From Argyresthia goedartella (lineage: Eukaryota; Arthropoda; Insecta; Lepidoptera; Argyresthiidae): a DNA stretch of 64,000 bases. Both the position numbers and the translations under genes were made by a program. The DNA lies in contig OX463813.1 of assembly GCA_949825045.1 (NCBI GenBank), forward strand, positions 2,666,001-2,730,000, written 5' to 3'. Under the pieces are notes generated by a model that was not told the origin of the DNA, did not search any database, and saw nothing but the letters and a program-made list of their open reading frames with translations. Positions 1 through 10,841 of this stretch are shown here, piece after piece (positions within the stretch are counted from its first letter, which is position 1; every line of letters begins with the position of its first letter).

Positions 1-54
1 TTACCATCCTTCTGGTGCAGTCGGATAACTAGTACCCTATATGTTAATCTAGCT

Positions 55-425
55 CAAGAACTATATTTTTGCTGAATTTTATTCAAATCCGTTGAGCCGT
101 TTTAGCGTCATTGAGGCACAAACATACAAACATCCAAACATTACATTAGTTGGATTTTATTGGTGGTTGTTTGGTTTGTTATTGAGGTGCGCTAGACTGT
201 GACAGACCTTGGGACAATTTATACTTGCTCCAACATCCGTAATTTTTCAGTCGAATTAAAAAAGGAGGAGATTTTTCATTCGACTGTTTTTTATATGTAT
301 GTTTCGCGATTATTCCGTCAATTATGAATCGATTTTGATGATTCTTATTTTGATTAGTAGGTCGTACTTCAGAGGTAGTTCCATACAAATTTTATAAAAA
401 TGTATCAAGCGCTTTTTGAAATAAT
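55..425. repeat. Dispersed repeat fragments
   Basis: Two decayed repeat pieces. Bases 85-145 carry the words GAGCCGTTTTAGCGTCATTG and AAACATACAAACATCCAAAC. Bases 297-425 contain TTCCGTCAATTATGAA and GTAGGTCGTACTTCAGAG, and recur in similar form at about 36330-36420. They have no coding capacity. The family is not identified. Confidence 0.4.
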
Positions 426-960
426 CAACAAATCAATCCAAATATATAAATGACGTTTTGGTTTGTGGGTCTGTATCACAATGAGCATGAGGGCTTACAT
501 AGACGACCGGGAAGGACGAAATAGGGTTTGAACTAGAAGTCGTTTTTTTAAGTTTTTAACTTGGTTAATTATTATCTCAGAACTCTATATTAGAGAATAG
601 ATTTTGATTTCTAAAAGTATCTAGTTAAGATAATATTGGACCACTTTGTTACGTCAGTATCGGTCAATTTCAACTCGAGTTATTTCAAAAAGCCTCCACT
701 TTGTCACGACCTCTGGTTCTCATAAAACCTTCAGTCGAATGGGGCTTTGATTAACTGGTCGTCAATTTTTAACTGAAAACTGCTTTTGACGTTGTCTATC
801 GTTATTTAAACTTTAGTGTTTTTGTTAAATGCTTCGAAAAGTGAACACTTGTATTCTTGTAAATCTAATCTGGAAAATCTGACACGCAGATCACCCTAGT
901 GTGGGAGTTAGGGCCATCTCATTAATTAGGATGTAAGATTGGTAACAATCTAGTAGTTTA
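426..960. other. No gene seen
   Basis: AT-rich sequence with stops in all frames. I see no repeat, RNA gene or splice-like signal. Confidence 0.5.
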
Positions 961-980
961 TGACTGCTACATAGTGGAGG

Positions 981-1058
981 GCATTAATACTCGAGAGTGG
1001 GTTTATAAAATGAGCCGAAGGCGAGTTTCATAATGATATCACTCGAGAGTTTTAATGC
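981..1058 (-). repeat. Compound stem-loop, GCCTTCGGC-apex class
   Basis: Imperfect outer stem between GCATTAATACTCGAGAGT and its partner at 1041-1058 (about 15 of 18 pairs), with GAGCCGAAGGCGAG near the apex. It is the reverse-complement copy of the structure at 13351-13430 and sits directly beside an M3 element in both places. Confidence 0.55.
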
Positions 1059-1086
1059 CTGATTGTGTACAGCTACATACACTAGT

Positions 1087-1391
1087 TTATCTTTACACAT
1101 ATCATAAGCTCTCTTTGATGTGTTCAGGAACAGTGGCATTTATCATTGCTCTGCAGTTGTTTAGCTCGTTCAGTAGTACCAACTTCACAGACAACTAGGG
1201 GCGACACGCAGGCGGGCGTCGGCGTTCGAAATTTGAATGTCACAATTTGACAAATTTTGGTACATTATGGTCATAATGTATCAATATTCAGGTAAGAAAT
1301 GAGTTTTTATCAAGAAGTTTATCATTATGCTGGTTGTAACGTGTGATTTTTGGACGCAGTAAAGAGTGTTTATGATACCTGTGTAGATAAA
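1087..1391 (-). mobile_element. MITE family M3, reverse copy
   Basis: The element is bounded by TTATCTTTACACATATCATA and its degenerate inverted partner TATGATACCTGTGTAGATAA. The interior contains ATTATGGTCATAATG and GGCGTCGGCGTTCGAAATTT, both also found in the M3 copies at 12.8, 29.4, 30.0 and 30.4 kb. It has no open frame of note and is probably a non-autonomous DNA transposon. Confidence 0.6.
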
Positions 1392-1623
1392 ACATTTTTC
1401 ATTTTATTTGAAACGTAATGTGAAGTCACAAGATTGTTGGATATAGAATATAAAAAAAAACATTACGCCTTATTTGATGACCAAACATTCTGTGGGTAAA
1501 CCTTAAATCGATTGGAATGGCGTCGTTTCACTTTGACCCTAAGTTTGCCAGCAGCGGACACCGAATATAATGAAGCTAATAGATAATAAGGTTCTTAAGG
1601 TTCCCAAAGCCGCTTATTTTTTT

Positions 1624-1872
1624 CTCCGTGGTCAAATGGGTTTTACGCTTGCTTCTCACACAGGAGATGCAGGTTCGATTCCTGAGCATGTACCAATGAG
1701 ATAATTAATTTATCTTGAGTACATTATACGGACGTTCTAACGGTGATGGAAAACATCGTGAGGAAAGCTTCATTACTCAATGGCTGCGGCGATGGGCTAG
1801 CCCCCTGTCACGCAAAATGGAGTGTTTAATAACTGGCTTAAGTGGGCACAATTGTGCCTCTGCCACCCCGTA
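1624..1872 (+). mobile_element. S1 SINE (tRNA-derived)
   Basis: The head CTCCGTGGTCAAATGG resembles a pol III A box and GGTTCGATTCC is a good B box. The S1 body follows with AACATCGTGAGGAAAG, GGGCTAGCCCCCTGTCACGC and CCTCTGCCACCCCGTATG. It is cut short after the last word, 50 bp before the mariner left end. At least five fairly full and about a dozen partial S1 copies lie in this window. Confidence 0.75.
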
Positions 1873-1921
1873 TGTGTTGTATTTGGTGAAGTTAATTCAA
1901 ATGCTTTGTATTACACAAATA

Positions 1922-1946
1922 CACAGTCAGGTCATAAGTTCTGTCA
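1922..1946 (+). repeat. mariner left terminal inverted repeat
   Basis: It starts CACAGTCAGGTCATAAG directly after the flanking TA and matches the right end with one mismatch near the tip. Confidence 0.9.
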
Positions 1947-2063
1947 TCAATAAAAACTTTTGAATTTAGAACGCTGGCCACAAAAAAGTTTATTGAATTC
2001 GAATTTCGAATTTTTCATGAAAATAAAAATGTGTACTTTTTAGAATTTTCCTCATTTTTAAAT

Positions 2064-3104
2064 ATGGAGTGGACACTTAAAGAAGACCGTGTCGCAGTTA
2101 TTTCGTTGCATCGTTGCGGTTACTCGCCAATTCAGATTTTCGACTTACTGAAAAATTTGAATATAACCAAAAGATTCGTTTATCGTACCATAAAACGATA
2201 CAATGAAGACTCTAGTGTAGATGACAGGTCAAGAAGTGGTCGCCCTCGCTCTGTTAGGACTCCAGCAGTGATAAAAGCTGTGAAGGCGCGAATTCAAAGA
2301 AATCCCATACGTAAGCAGAAACTGTTGGCCCTTCAGATGGGGTTAAGCAGGACCAGGGTGAAAAGGGTGTTAAATGAAGACTTAGGGCTTAGGGCATATT
2401 GAAGAAAAACAGGACATCGTTTGGACGCTCGTTTAATGGACCTGAGACTGAAGAGATGCCGCGCTTTGTTGAAGCGGTACGCGGGAAAAAAGCATCGGGA
2501 AATTCTTTTTTCGGATGAAAAAAATTTCACCGTGGAAGAGAGCTACAACAAACAAAATGATAAGGTGTACGCACACAGCAGTGAAGAAGCGAGCAACCGT
2601 ATTCCGCGTGTCCAACGAGGTCATTTTCCATCCTCGCTCATGGTTTGGTTGGGAGTCTCTTATTGGGGCTTAACTGAGGTACATTTTTGTGAGAAAGGCG
2701 TGAAAACTAATGCAGTTGTGTATCAAAATACAGTCCTCAAGAACCTTGTGGAACCTGTTTCTCATACCATGTTTAATAACAGGCACTGGGTATTCCAACA
2801 AGATTCTGCGCCAGCTCATAGAGCGAAAAGCACACAAGACTGGCTGGCGGCGCGTGAAATCGACTTCATCCGGCACGAAGACTGGCCCTCCTCCAGTCCA
2901 GATTTGAGTCCGTTAGATTACAAGATATGGTAACACTTGGAGGAAAAGGCCTGCTCAAAGCCTCATCCTGATTTGGAGTCACTCAAGGCATCCTTGATTA
3001 AGGCAGCCACCGATATTGACATGGACCTCGTTCGTGCTGCGATAGACGACTGGCCGCGCAGAATAAAGGCCTGTATTCAAAATCGCGGGAGTCATTTTGA
3101 ATAA
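2064..3104 (+). pseudogene. mariner transposase, two in-frame stops
   Basis: One continuous frame of 346 codons plus terminal TAA, about full length for a mariner transposase, which cuts and pastes the element at TA sites. The start is the ATG at 2064, which gives the family-like N-terminus MEWTLKEDR; an upstream in-frame ATG at 2031 gives an unlikely extension. The N-terminal third holds the helix-turn-helix DNA-binding region and the linker SRSGRPRS. The catalytic domain has ILFSDEKNF (first Asp), WVFQQDSAPAH (second Asp) and SPLDY (third Asp). I count 37 residues between the second and third Asp, which makes it DD37D (maT/mori-like). All three acidic residues remain. TGA at 2400-2402 and TAA at 2931-2933 interrupt the frame, and there is no frameshift. 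The C-terminus ends SHFE, as in relatives. The copy is young but dead. Confidence 0.93.
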
Positions 3105-3204
3105 ACTTTATTACCATAAGAATCTATGTTTTATTAAGTTGATTTTGTTATATAAATGTTTACATAAATAATAAACATGTCTAAATTATTTCATATTGCA
3201 CATG

Positions 3205-3229
3205 TGACAGAACTTATGACCTGACTATG
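3205..3229 (-). repeat. mariner right terminal inverted repeat
   Basis: It contains AGAACTTATGACCTGACTAT and ends at the flanking TA. It is the inverted partner of 1922-1946. Confidence 0.9.
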
Positions 3230-3491
3230 TATATGTAACTATTTGACCTTCTTAAAACCGGTTCCACAGAGAGTAATGACCTATGTATGAGTACGGTGTG
3301 AAAAATCTATCTTTCCCCCAGAGCTATTAGCACAGGAACCGCCATTTATCCGCTTACACTTCTGCTGCAATAAGGGACTTCACTGGATTTTCGCACAAAC
3401 GTATTGTGTTGCTCAGCCTTTTAAAGTGTGCATTGGTTGCGACAATGCTTAGTTTTATCTGTAGTTCATATTTTTGTTGATTTTCCCTCAG

Positions 3492-3573
3492 ATCATAGAA
3501 GTAAGAAGAGATGCCTTCAACGCAATTTTAGATCCGGACAGTTGTCGCCACTTTCAAAAATGTGTGCATTTCG
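3492..3573 (+). other. Weak candidate exon
   Basis: The acceptor-like tract GATTTTCCCTCAG ends at 3491 and a donor-like GTAGGTAGG starts at 3574. The 82 nt between them are open in frame 1 (27 codons, beginning IIEVRRDAFNAILDPD) but also open in frame 3, so openness is weak evidence. I do not recognise the peptide. The donor lies in a GTAG tetranucleotide run, which weakens it further. Confidence 0.2.
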
Positions 3574-4056
3574 GTAGGTAGGTAGGTAGTTACCTACATA
3601 CACAATACTGTAAGCATTAGTATTACACATAAATAGGTCGTTTTGCCTACTTGCGTTTCAACGTTCGTATTGGCGTGCACACAAGATGACACGATTGAAA
3701 AACACACTACTATATGCAACTGAGTCCGTGTCAAATATACCCACAAGAGTGTTGTAATGTTAACAATAAACAATATTTTTTTCTTTATTTTCCATTTTAC
3801 TGCCCAGTAAAGTTTCTTAACTTTACTGAAATATTAGACAGTATTTGTGGCTTGAGAATGTGATGAAGACGCATATCAATTATGTATTTGTCTATCACAG
3901 CTTTCGTCAAGTGCACCAAATTATTGGTCTTTGGCGATTGAACGTTCTGCTGGAAATCAATGCAATTAAAAATGTTGGTCCCGATAAAATGGTTTAACGC
4001 TTTAGGTGATAAATTATTTTTTTGCGTTTCAACACATTAACAATTACCTCTTTTAG

Positions 4057-4329
4057 AAGCGTTTCTTTAATGACAAGCAGCATCATGCTTCAAACTATAT
4101 AAGCACGTCAGCATTTTTAAACAAACTAATATTCCATTTGAGTAGATTGATCGATAACATCGACAATATATCAACAAAACTTGCAAGCATATTGAACGCC
4201 GCCACTGCACAACGCTGCGCACTTGAAGAGCCACATGGAGCTAATATTGTTGATAAAATACGTGCCTTAATGCATTTTGGTTCATACTACAAAGCCAATA
4301 AAGACTTCATTATATTAATTAAGTGGTAA
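4057..4329 (+). CDS. Candidate exon or gene fragment of unknown function
   Basis: A pyrimidine-rich acceptor-like tract, AATTACCTCTTTTAG, ends at 4056. The frame that follows stays open for 90 codons to a TAA at 4327-4329 in otherwise stop-rich AT-rich DNA. A donor-like G|GTAACG overlaps the end (exon would stop at 4325), so this could be an internal or a terminal exon. The peptide is mixed and protein-like, with words such as NISTKLASILNAATAQRC and GANIVDKIRAL. I do not recognise it. It has no signal peptide or membrane segment. It could equally be a worn transposon exon. The phase does not join to the candidate at 3492-3573, so at least one of the two is probably false. Confidence 0.3.
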   Translation, partial: KRFFNDKQHHASNYISTSAFLNKLIFHLSRLIDNIDNISTKLASILNAATAQRCALEEPHGANIVDKIRALMHFGSYYKANKDFIILIKW

Positions 4330-5355
4330 CGCGGACTAGAGTTAGAATATTTTAAGGTGAATTTTACGCCATCAACAATCAAAGTAAAAAAAAACTATTA
4401 AAAATAGAAATAGTCCGTTAAAATGATACTTACCAGGGGTATGTTATCCCATATGATATTCCATATCTGCAGACCGGCATTTTTAACACTTTCTTTAGCT
4501 CTCGCGTGAACAACGGCCGCTGAGCGAAAGAGTCAGCGTTCTGTACTGTAACTGGCGGAGCAATTTGATCATATCCAGGCGAAATGAACCACGCCCCCTA
4601 AGGCATATCTCCTTTCTTCTAGGATCTGATGTATTAGGCGCTTCCAGTGTTACGTGTTCAAGACCTTTTTGTATCACAATGACTTTTTCTCACGGATCGT
4701 TGCTAAACTTACGTTTCATTGTCCAACGTTACATAAAACAGGATGAAAGATCTTGTGTCTTATGTCATCAATCTTAAAGCTGTTATTTGATTATTAGAGA
4801 AAAACTTGGCTATTATAAATTTACAACGCAGCGTAATTCAGTTTTGCAATAAGAGCTTATTGTGCGCTGAAAGTATTTGGTACGTGATATAATAGAACCA
4901 GCCCATACACTCATGGGATCCTAGTACATTATTGTAAGGTAAATATTATCATACCGTCACGGCTTTTGCCGTACGGTAGTGGCTCAGGAAAAATGGTCGA
5001 TTTTCTGAAAGTTGTTGTTTCTTATTTTTTTTATGCCAGTCCAAAAGAGGCACGTTGGCAGAAAATGATATTTTGATGGTGATTGATCCAGACAAAGCTG
5101 GTCTGTGACAAAACCAAAGAACAGCAACTGTCACTTGTCAACAACAAACAAAACACAATTTGGCTGTTTTGTTCTATATCGACAGCTTTCTCTTCGCGTT
5201 ATCCCTTGTTTTGTGATTATTACGACCATTGTCCTCAAACTCTTTGGTTACAATGACTGCCTATCCTTCAGACCTTTGTTACGTCGTTCCGTCATTGACG
5301 GACGGAAAGGACGGAAATCTCGTGAGAAGTTAACGGAAACCGTGGCAAAAATACT
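4330..5355. other. No gene seen
   Basis: Low-complexity AT-rich sequence. The only structure noted is a bulged hairpin at 4953-4979 (TACCGTCACGGC paired with GCCGTACGGTA). Confidence 0.5.
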
Positions 5356-5676
5356 GGCTTATGTTTAAACGATCACCAAAAACGCACCTATTTTACTACT
5401 AATAAATTCGAAAGGATCGCCAGAACTAGTAAATGACCACCAAATTGTGTTTGGATAAATGATCACCAAACTTCTTTATATGTTCATGTTTTAAGTATTT
5501 TTTGTTGTTCTTACATGTTCAACCTAACACGAAGGATAAAGGGCTTTTCGCTTCGTTCACTCCCTTTACATTAGCTACCGCAGTGTTTTTCCCTGATATT
5601 TTCTGCAAGTTTTGGGGATCATTTAGCTATTTTGGATAGGAAAAAAAATTTTTGGTGATCATTATATTTGTTGCCA
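5356..5676 (+). mobile_element. MITE family M2
   Basis: It begins GTTTAAACGATCACC and ends near TTTGGTGATCATTA. The interior holds the M1/M2 core (AACCTAACACGAAGG, then AAGCTACCGCAG-like words and CCCTGATAT). Other M2 copies are at 21147-21492 (minus), 36729-36949 (minus, truncated) and 63028-63342 (plus). It has no coding frame. Confidence 0.65.
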
Positions 5677-6595
5677 AAAAGAATCACCGTTCTTGCGTCC
5701 TCGTTAATTTTGTGAAAAGTGGCACTCACGTTAGAACGTCGAAGATTACTATGGATTAAAGCAGTTGAACCAGTAATTTATCACAGACCCACAAATTAAG
5801 GCCATGGTGAACCAACGCCATCTGTCACAGCTTTCAAAACTATTTGAATTTTCAATTAGCTGTCAGAAATCCCCCCTTCTATTTAAGCATCTAATACGTC
5901 AGCGTATAGAACTGTCAGTGACTCTTATGAACAAGCCTATTCATGATTATGATGTCATTATCTTTTCGAATTGGCTTGTTTATATGCATATTTTTGAATT
6001 TGATAGGTGTTGCTTTTGATACCACAATTGCTTAACAAGACTACATGTTCATTGCATCTGGACTTATGTTTACCATAATTGTCAAATATTCCTGCTTCCC
6101 ATACAGTTGTGCGTAGGTATAGCCAAACATTCAAGGGTATATAAAGTCAAACTCAACAATTATTAACTCAGCAGGAAAATTAATAAAAACAGCAGTAAAT
6201 TTTCAATTTACTGCCAACTAGTTAAATTTGATGGTAGAATTTATTATATTTGTTCTGTAGCTGTTCGCACGTCAGCAATTTTAAAACGCCACGTTTTATC
6301 ATCGCGCCGTGGTCTATTTTCTGAGCTGGGCGTTGGACGTTGCAAGGGATAAACCTCCATATAACTTCTCAAAATCTGGGGGCACGGCAGTGCCCCCGCC
6401 AAGACGAGCAAGCGAAACGCAAGGGCACTACCTACCTTTTCTCGAAGCCTTTCGTCGATTTTTTGAACCCTCACAACTTGTGTTTGGATTATATTAGTTG
6501 TACGAAATTCTCGTGATATGATGTCAGTAATAGGTTTAATATTCATAGAAAGTTTCAATGTGAGCTAGTATTAGTACCGCAATTCTGAAACAGAA
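5677..6595. other. No gene seen; one short hairpin
   Basis: No supported frame. The perfect hairpin at 6378-6397 (GGGGGCAC, loop GGCA, GTGCCCCC) sits in a G/C-richer stretch (about 6290-6450) that is probably a worn MITE. Confidence 0.45.
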
Positions 6596-6736
6596 ATGTT
6601 AATGCTGAATCCTGATTACACAAAAATATACTATGAATCGGAAAAAGGCAAAGATAGAGAGGAGGCTATGAAAAAAGCCACCTCTGATGTGCAGAAAATA
6701 CATCCCAAAAAGGAAAGACAAAATGAACAAAAATAA
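6596..6736 (+). other. Short open frame leading into the 201-bp array
   Basis: ATG at 6596 opens 46 codons ending at TAA 6734-6736. About 20 codons are unique (including NPDYTKIYYESEKGK), and then the frame enters the first 201-bp unit at EEAMKK. This suggests the repeat unit came from a longer coding sequence. No known protein is recognised, and the frame is too short to call a gene. Confidence 0.2.
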
Positions 6737-9070
6737 ATTAATACTGTGTTAGGCAATTTACAAAAAGAAATGAACACCATCAAAAACATTTTCATGTAAA
6801 ATGATGCCAAAACGAGACCATATGGCTCGCACTGTCAATAAGTTATCAGATCTAATATAGAGGAGGCTATGAAAAAAGGCACCTCTGATGTGCAGAAAAT
6901 ACATCCCAAAAAGGAAAGACAAAATGAACAAAAATAAATTAATATTGTGATAGGCAATTTACAAAAAGAAATGAACACCATCAAAAACATTTTCATGTAA
7001 AATGATGCCAAAACGAGACCATATGGCTCGCACTGTCAATAAGTTATCAGATCTAATATAGAGGAGGCTATGAAAAAAGGCACCTCTGATGTGCAGAAAA
7101 TACATCCCAAAAAGGAAAGACAAAATGAACAAAAATAAATTAATATTGTGTTAGGCAATTTACAAAAAGAAGTGAACACCATCAAAAACATTTTCATTTA
7201 AAATGATGCCAAAACGAGACCATATGGCTCGCACTGTCAATAAGTTATCAGATCTAATATAGAGGAGGCTATGAAAAAAGGCACCTCTGATGTGCAGAAA
7301 ATACACCCCAAAAAGGAAAGACAAAATGAACAAAAATAAATTAATATTGTGTTAGGAAATTTACAAAAAGAAGTGAACACCATCAAAAACATTTTCATGT
7401 AAAATGATGCCAAAACGAGACCATATGGCTCGCACTGTCAATAAGTTATCAGATCTAATATAGAGGAGGCTATGAAAAAAGGCACCTCTGATGTGCAGAA
7501 AATACACCCCAAAAAGGAAAGACAAAATGAACAAAAATAAATTAATATTGTGTTAGGCAATTTACAAAAAGAAATGAACACCATCAAAAACATTTTCATG
7601 TAAAATGATGCCAAAACGAGACCATATGGCTCGCACTGTCAATAAGTTATCAGATCTAATATAGAGGAGGCTATGAAAAAAGGCACCTCTGATGTGCAGA
7701 AAATACATCCCAAAAAGGAAAGACAAAATGAACAAAAATAAATTAATATTGTGTTAGGCAATTTACAAAAAGAAATGAACACCATCAAAAACATTTTCAT
7801 GTAAAATGATGCCAAAACGAGACCATATGGCTCGCACTGTCAATAAGTTATCAGATCTAATATAGAGGAGGCTATGAAAAAAGGCACCTCTGATGTGCAG
7901 AAAATACATCCCAAAAAGGAAAGACAAAATGAACAAAAATAAATTAATATTGTGTTAGGCAATTTACAAAAAGAAATGAACACCATCAAAAACATTTTCA
8001 TGTAAAATGATGCCAAAACGAGACCATATGGCTCGCACTGTCAATAAGTTATCAGATCTAATATAGAGGAGGCTATGAAAAAAGGCACCTCTGATGTGCA
8101 GAAAATACACCCCAAAAAGGAAAGACAAAATGAACAAAAATAAATTAATATTGTGTTAGGCAATTTACAAAAAGAAGTGAACACCATCAAAAACATTTTC
8201 ATTTAAAATGATGCCAAAACGAGACCATATGGCTCGCACTGTCAATAAGTTATCAGATCTAATATAGAGGAGGCTATGAAAAAAGGCACCTCTGATGTGC
8301 AGAAAATACACCCCAAAAAGGAAAGACAAAATGAACAAAAATAAATTAATATTGTGTTAGGCAATTTACAAAAAGAAGTGAACACCATCAAAAACATTTT
8401 CATTTAAAATGATGCCAAAACGAGACCATATGGCTCGCACTGTCAATAAGTTATCAGATCTAATATAGAGGAGGCTATGAAAAAAGGCACCTCTGATGTG
8501 CAGAAAATACACCCCAAAAAGGAAAGACAAAATGAACAAAAATAAATTAATATTGTGTTAGGCAATTTACAAAAAGAAGTGAACACCATCAAAAACATTT
8601 TCATTTAAAATGATGCCAAAACGAGACCATATGGCTCGCACTGTCAATAAGTTATCAGATCTAATATAGAGGAGGCTATGAAAAAAGGCACCTCTGATGT
8701 GCAGAAAATACACCCCAAAAAGGAAAGACAAAATGAACAAAAATAAATTAATATTGTGTTAGGCAATTTACAAAAAGAAATGAACACCATCAAAAACATT
8801 TTCATGTAAAATGATGCCAAAACGAGACCATATGGCTCGTACTGTCAATAAGTTATCAGATCTAATATAGAGGAGGCTATGAAAAAAGGCACCTCTGATG
8901 TGCAGAAAATACACCCCAAAAAGGAAAGACAAAATGAACAAAAATAAATTAATATTGTGTTAGGCAATTTACAAAAAGAAGTGAACACCATCAAAAACAT
9001 TTTCATGTAAAATGATGCCAAAACGAGACCATATGGCTCGCACTGTCAATAAGTTATCATTTCTAATATA
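6659..9070 (+). repeat. Tandem array, twelve 201-bp units
   Basis: The word GAGGAGGCTATGAAAAAA starts at 6659, 6860, 7061, 7262, 7463, 7664, 7865, 8066, 8267, 8468, 8669 and 8870. The spacing is always 201 bp, with no indels between units. The units are nearly identical. Three recurring two-state sites (ACATCCC or ACACCCC; AAATGAAC or AAGTGAAC; TTCATGTAA or TTCATTTAA) are shuffled among units, which points to unequal exchange or conversion. 201 is 67 codons, so frames stay in register, but each unit has three TAA stops in the MKKGTSDVQKIHPKK frame. The array stops at 9070 inside a foldback structure. Confidence 0.95.
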
Positions 9071-9505
9071 GAGCCAAGCTTTTAGCTCTATAAGCCCTAA
9101 CTTCACAAATTTTACGCTTTAGACAAAATATGTGTCTTGGCCGTTAAGCGTAAGGAGAAAAATGTATTCACTGTTTGTTACTTTTATTTTATTGAATAGT
9201 TCTTGTAGTAAAATGAATGTTGTAAAAACGAAATAGATTTGTTTTTTATACCTACAAGATCTATACTCGTTACTACAAAAACTATTGTTTAACAGAAAAG
9301 TAATGAACAATGAATTATTTTTTTACCTTACGCCCATGTGATGGTAACGAAACGGATAAGCCACATATTTTGCCTAAGGTATAGAGTTTGTAAAGTTAAG
9401 GCTTGTAGAGTTAGAAGCTTGGCCCTACATGAAATCTGATAACTTTTTGATGGTGCGAGCCATATGGTCTCGTTTTAGCAACATTTTACATGAAAATGTT
9501 TTTGT
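9048..9505. repeat. Foldback palindrome centred near 9245
   Basis: The sequence from the array end (GTTATCATTTCTAATATAGA, then GCCAAGCTT at 9073) returns in inverted order: AAGCTTGGC at 9415-9423, CCTTACGC at 9326-9333 pairing GCGTAAGG at 9148-9155, and finally an inverted partial 201-bp unit at about 9435-9505 (ATGGTCTCGTTTT, ACATTTTACATGAAAATG). The arms are diverged with small indels, and the loop is short. This is the architecture of Foldback-type transposons, whose inverted arms carry tandem subrepeats. Confidence 0.7.
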
Positions 9506-10746
9506 TGGGACACTATTCACAGGGGCGGTAAAAAGACATCGGCGCAGCGTTCATTATGCCGCGGGCTCTCTCAGCGGTTAGGCGTGTTTGTTTTTGGTTG
9601 TGGAGTCTCGTCCATTCTTATTTTCAAAATCAATGCCTTTGCATTGATTTTGAAAAATCAGTTCGCATATACAATTACCAATAATGATGCCTGGATGGAC
9701 ATAACCAAGCGAGCCAGTCGTTGGACATGTGGTATCGCCAAACGTATGCAGGTATCTTGAAGTGTTATGTGAGGCTCTACTATTTTCAACAGTTCGTCAA
9801 ACGTTGTTTTGTTAATTCTAAAAGATTTTAAAAAGCCTCAAATATGACCTCATATCTTACTACACGTCTCAAACTGCCCTTATATGTAGGTATATCTGTT
9901 AATTCAGAGCATATACCCAGAATGCCTCCTAGCAACACAACCTGCTATTGCTAGTAACTTAGCTTTATCGATTTCCATGTTTTACTAAAGCAAGACTTGA
10001 GACATGAGTTATTTCAAAGCCTAGAACATAATAGAGAGGAGGTTGCCGATGCTGATTTCCGTGCCAATTTTCCTGTCTTAATCCATTGATTTCAATGATT
10101 GATTGCGATGAGTATTCTGACTGTTATCGGCAGGTAGCTAATCAAATACTGTTTCCTTCTCTTTCCTTTTGTAGTTCAAGTGGTGCTGGACTGAAATAGT
10201 ACATTTCCCACGAGTTCGCAAAGGCTGATTTACGAATCTAGAAGTTAACGGCACGAGCCGAAGGTGACGGTCGTAGCGAGGTTCGTAAAAAGCCTTTTCG
10301 AAGGAGTTAGGAATATAATGTTTTCACCTGAGAACCCAAAATCAAGCGGCGAAGGTGCCATTTTTTGCTCAGAAGTCGGGAAAATATTTTTCAAAGTCGC
10401 TTATTTCAATGTGTCTTTCGATTTTTTCTAGAACATAACAAAACTGAAGCTAAAATGATCGTGTTTTGTTCTGGGATAATCGAAAATTATGAAGTTGTTT
10501 ACGTTCGCAGGAGATCACCCAACGAAACCCTGCACGTGTCCCGCGGGTGGTGCTAAACGATTAACGGCTGCTGTGCATGTCCTTACTACCTCAGGGCACC
10601 ACACAACTAGTCGTTTCTTAACAATCAAAATATGATGTATGGTATGACGTAACCCAATGGGTTAAAAACCTTGTCATAAACTTGTAACGAAACGACTGTT
10701 ACAATTTAAACCATACGACTAAATAAATCAGTACTGTCTCTATATA
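9506..10746. other. No gene seen; hairpin-bearing spacer
   Basis: No convincing coding frame. It contains the hairpin at 9621-9656 and a weak compound stem near 10230-10290 (TTACGAATC with GGTTCGTAA around GAGCCGAAGG), probably a MITE. Confidence 0.45.
9621..9656. repeat. Perfect 16-bp stem with 4-nt loop
   Basis: TTTTCAAAATCAATGC, loop CTTT, then the exact reverse complement. Confidence 0.9.
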
Positions 10747-10809
10747 TTATTCATAAGTGTTTCTGTAGGACGCCACTGATATAGCCGCAGAAACAAACCT
10801 TATGAATAA
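10747..10809. repeat. Hairpin of pre-miRNA-like size
   Basis: The arms TTATTCATAAGTGTTTCTG and CAGAAACA-AAC-CTTATGAATAA pair over 19 bp with one 3-nt bulge and a 22-nt loop. It could be a tiny MITE or a small-RNA precursor. The sequence alone cannot decide. Confidence 0.6.
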
Positions 10810-10841
10810 CTTTACTGTCTTAGCATTTAAAAGGGTAAACT

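Larger units (their letters stand above)
1922..3229 (+). mobile_element. mariner-family DNA transposon, 1308 bp, DD37D type
   Basis: Terminal inverted repeats of about 25 bp (left 1922-1946, right 3205-3229) share CAGTCAGGTCATAAGTTCTG except for one base. Each end is flanked by a TA dinucleotide (1920-1921 and 3230-3231), as expected for the TA target duplication of Tc1/mariner elements. The single transposase frame runs from 2064 to 3104. The ends, length and frame spacing are those of a structurally complete mariner, but two in-frame stops make it non-autonomous. It inserted 50 bp past an S1 SINE fragment. Confidence 0.93.

Noticed and set aside
3492..3500. 9-nt microexon (ATCATAGAA before GTAAGA)
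   Set aside because: Too short to support, and an alternative donor at 3574 exists.
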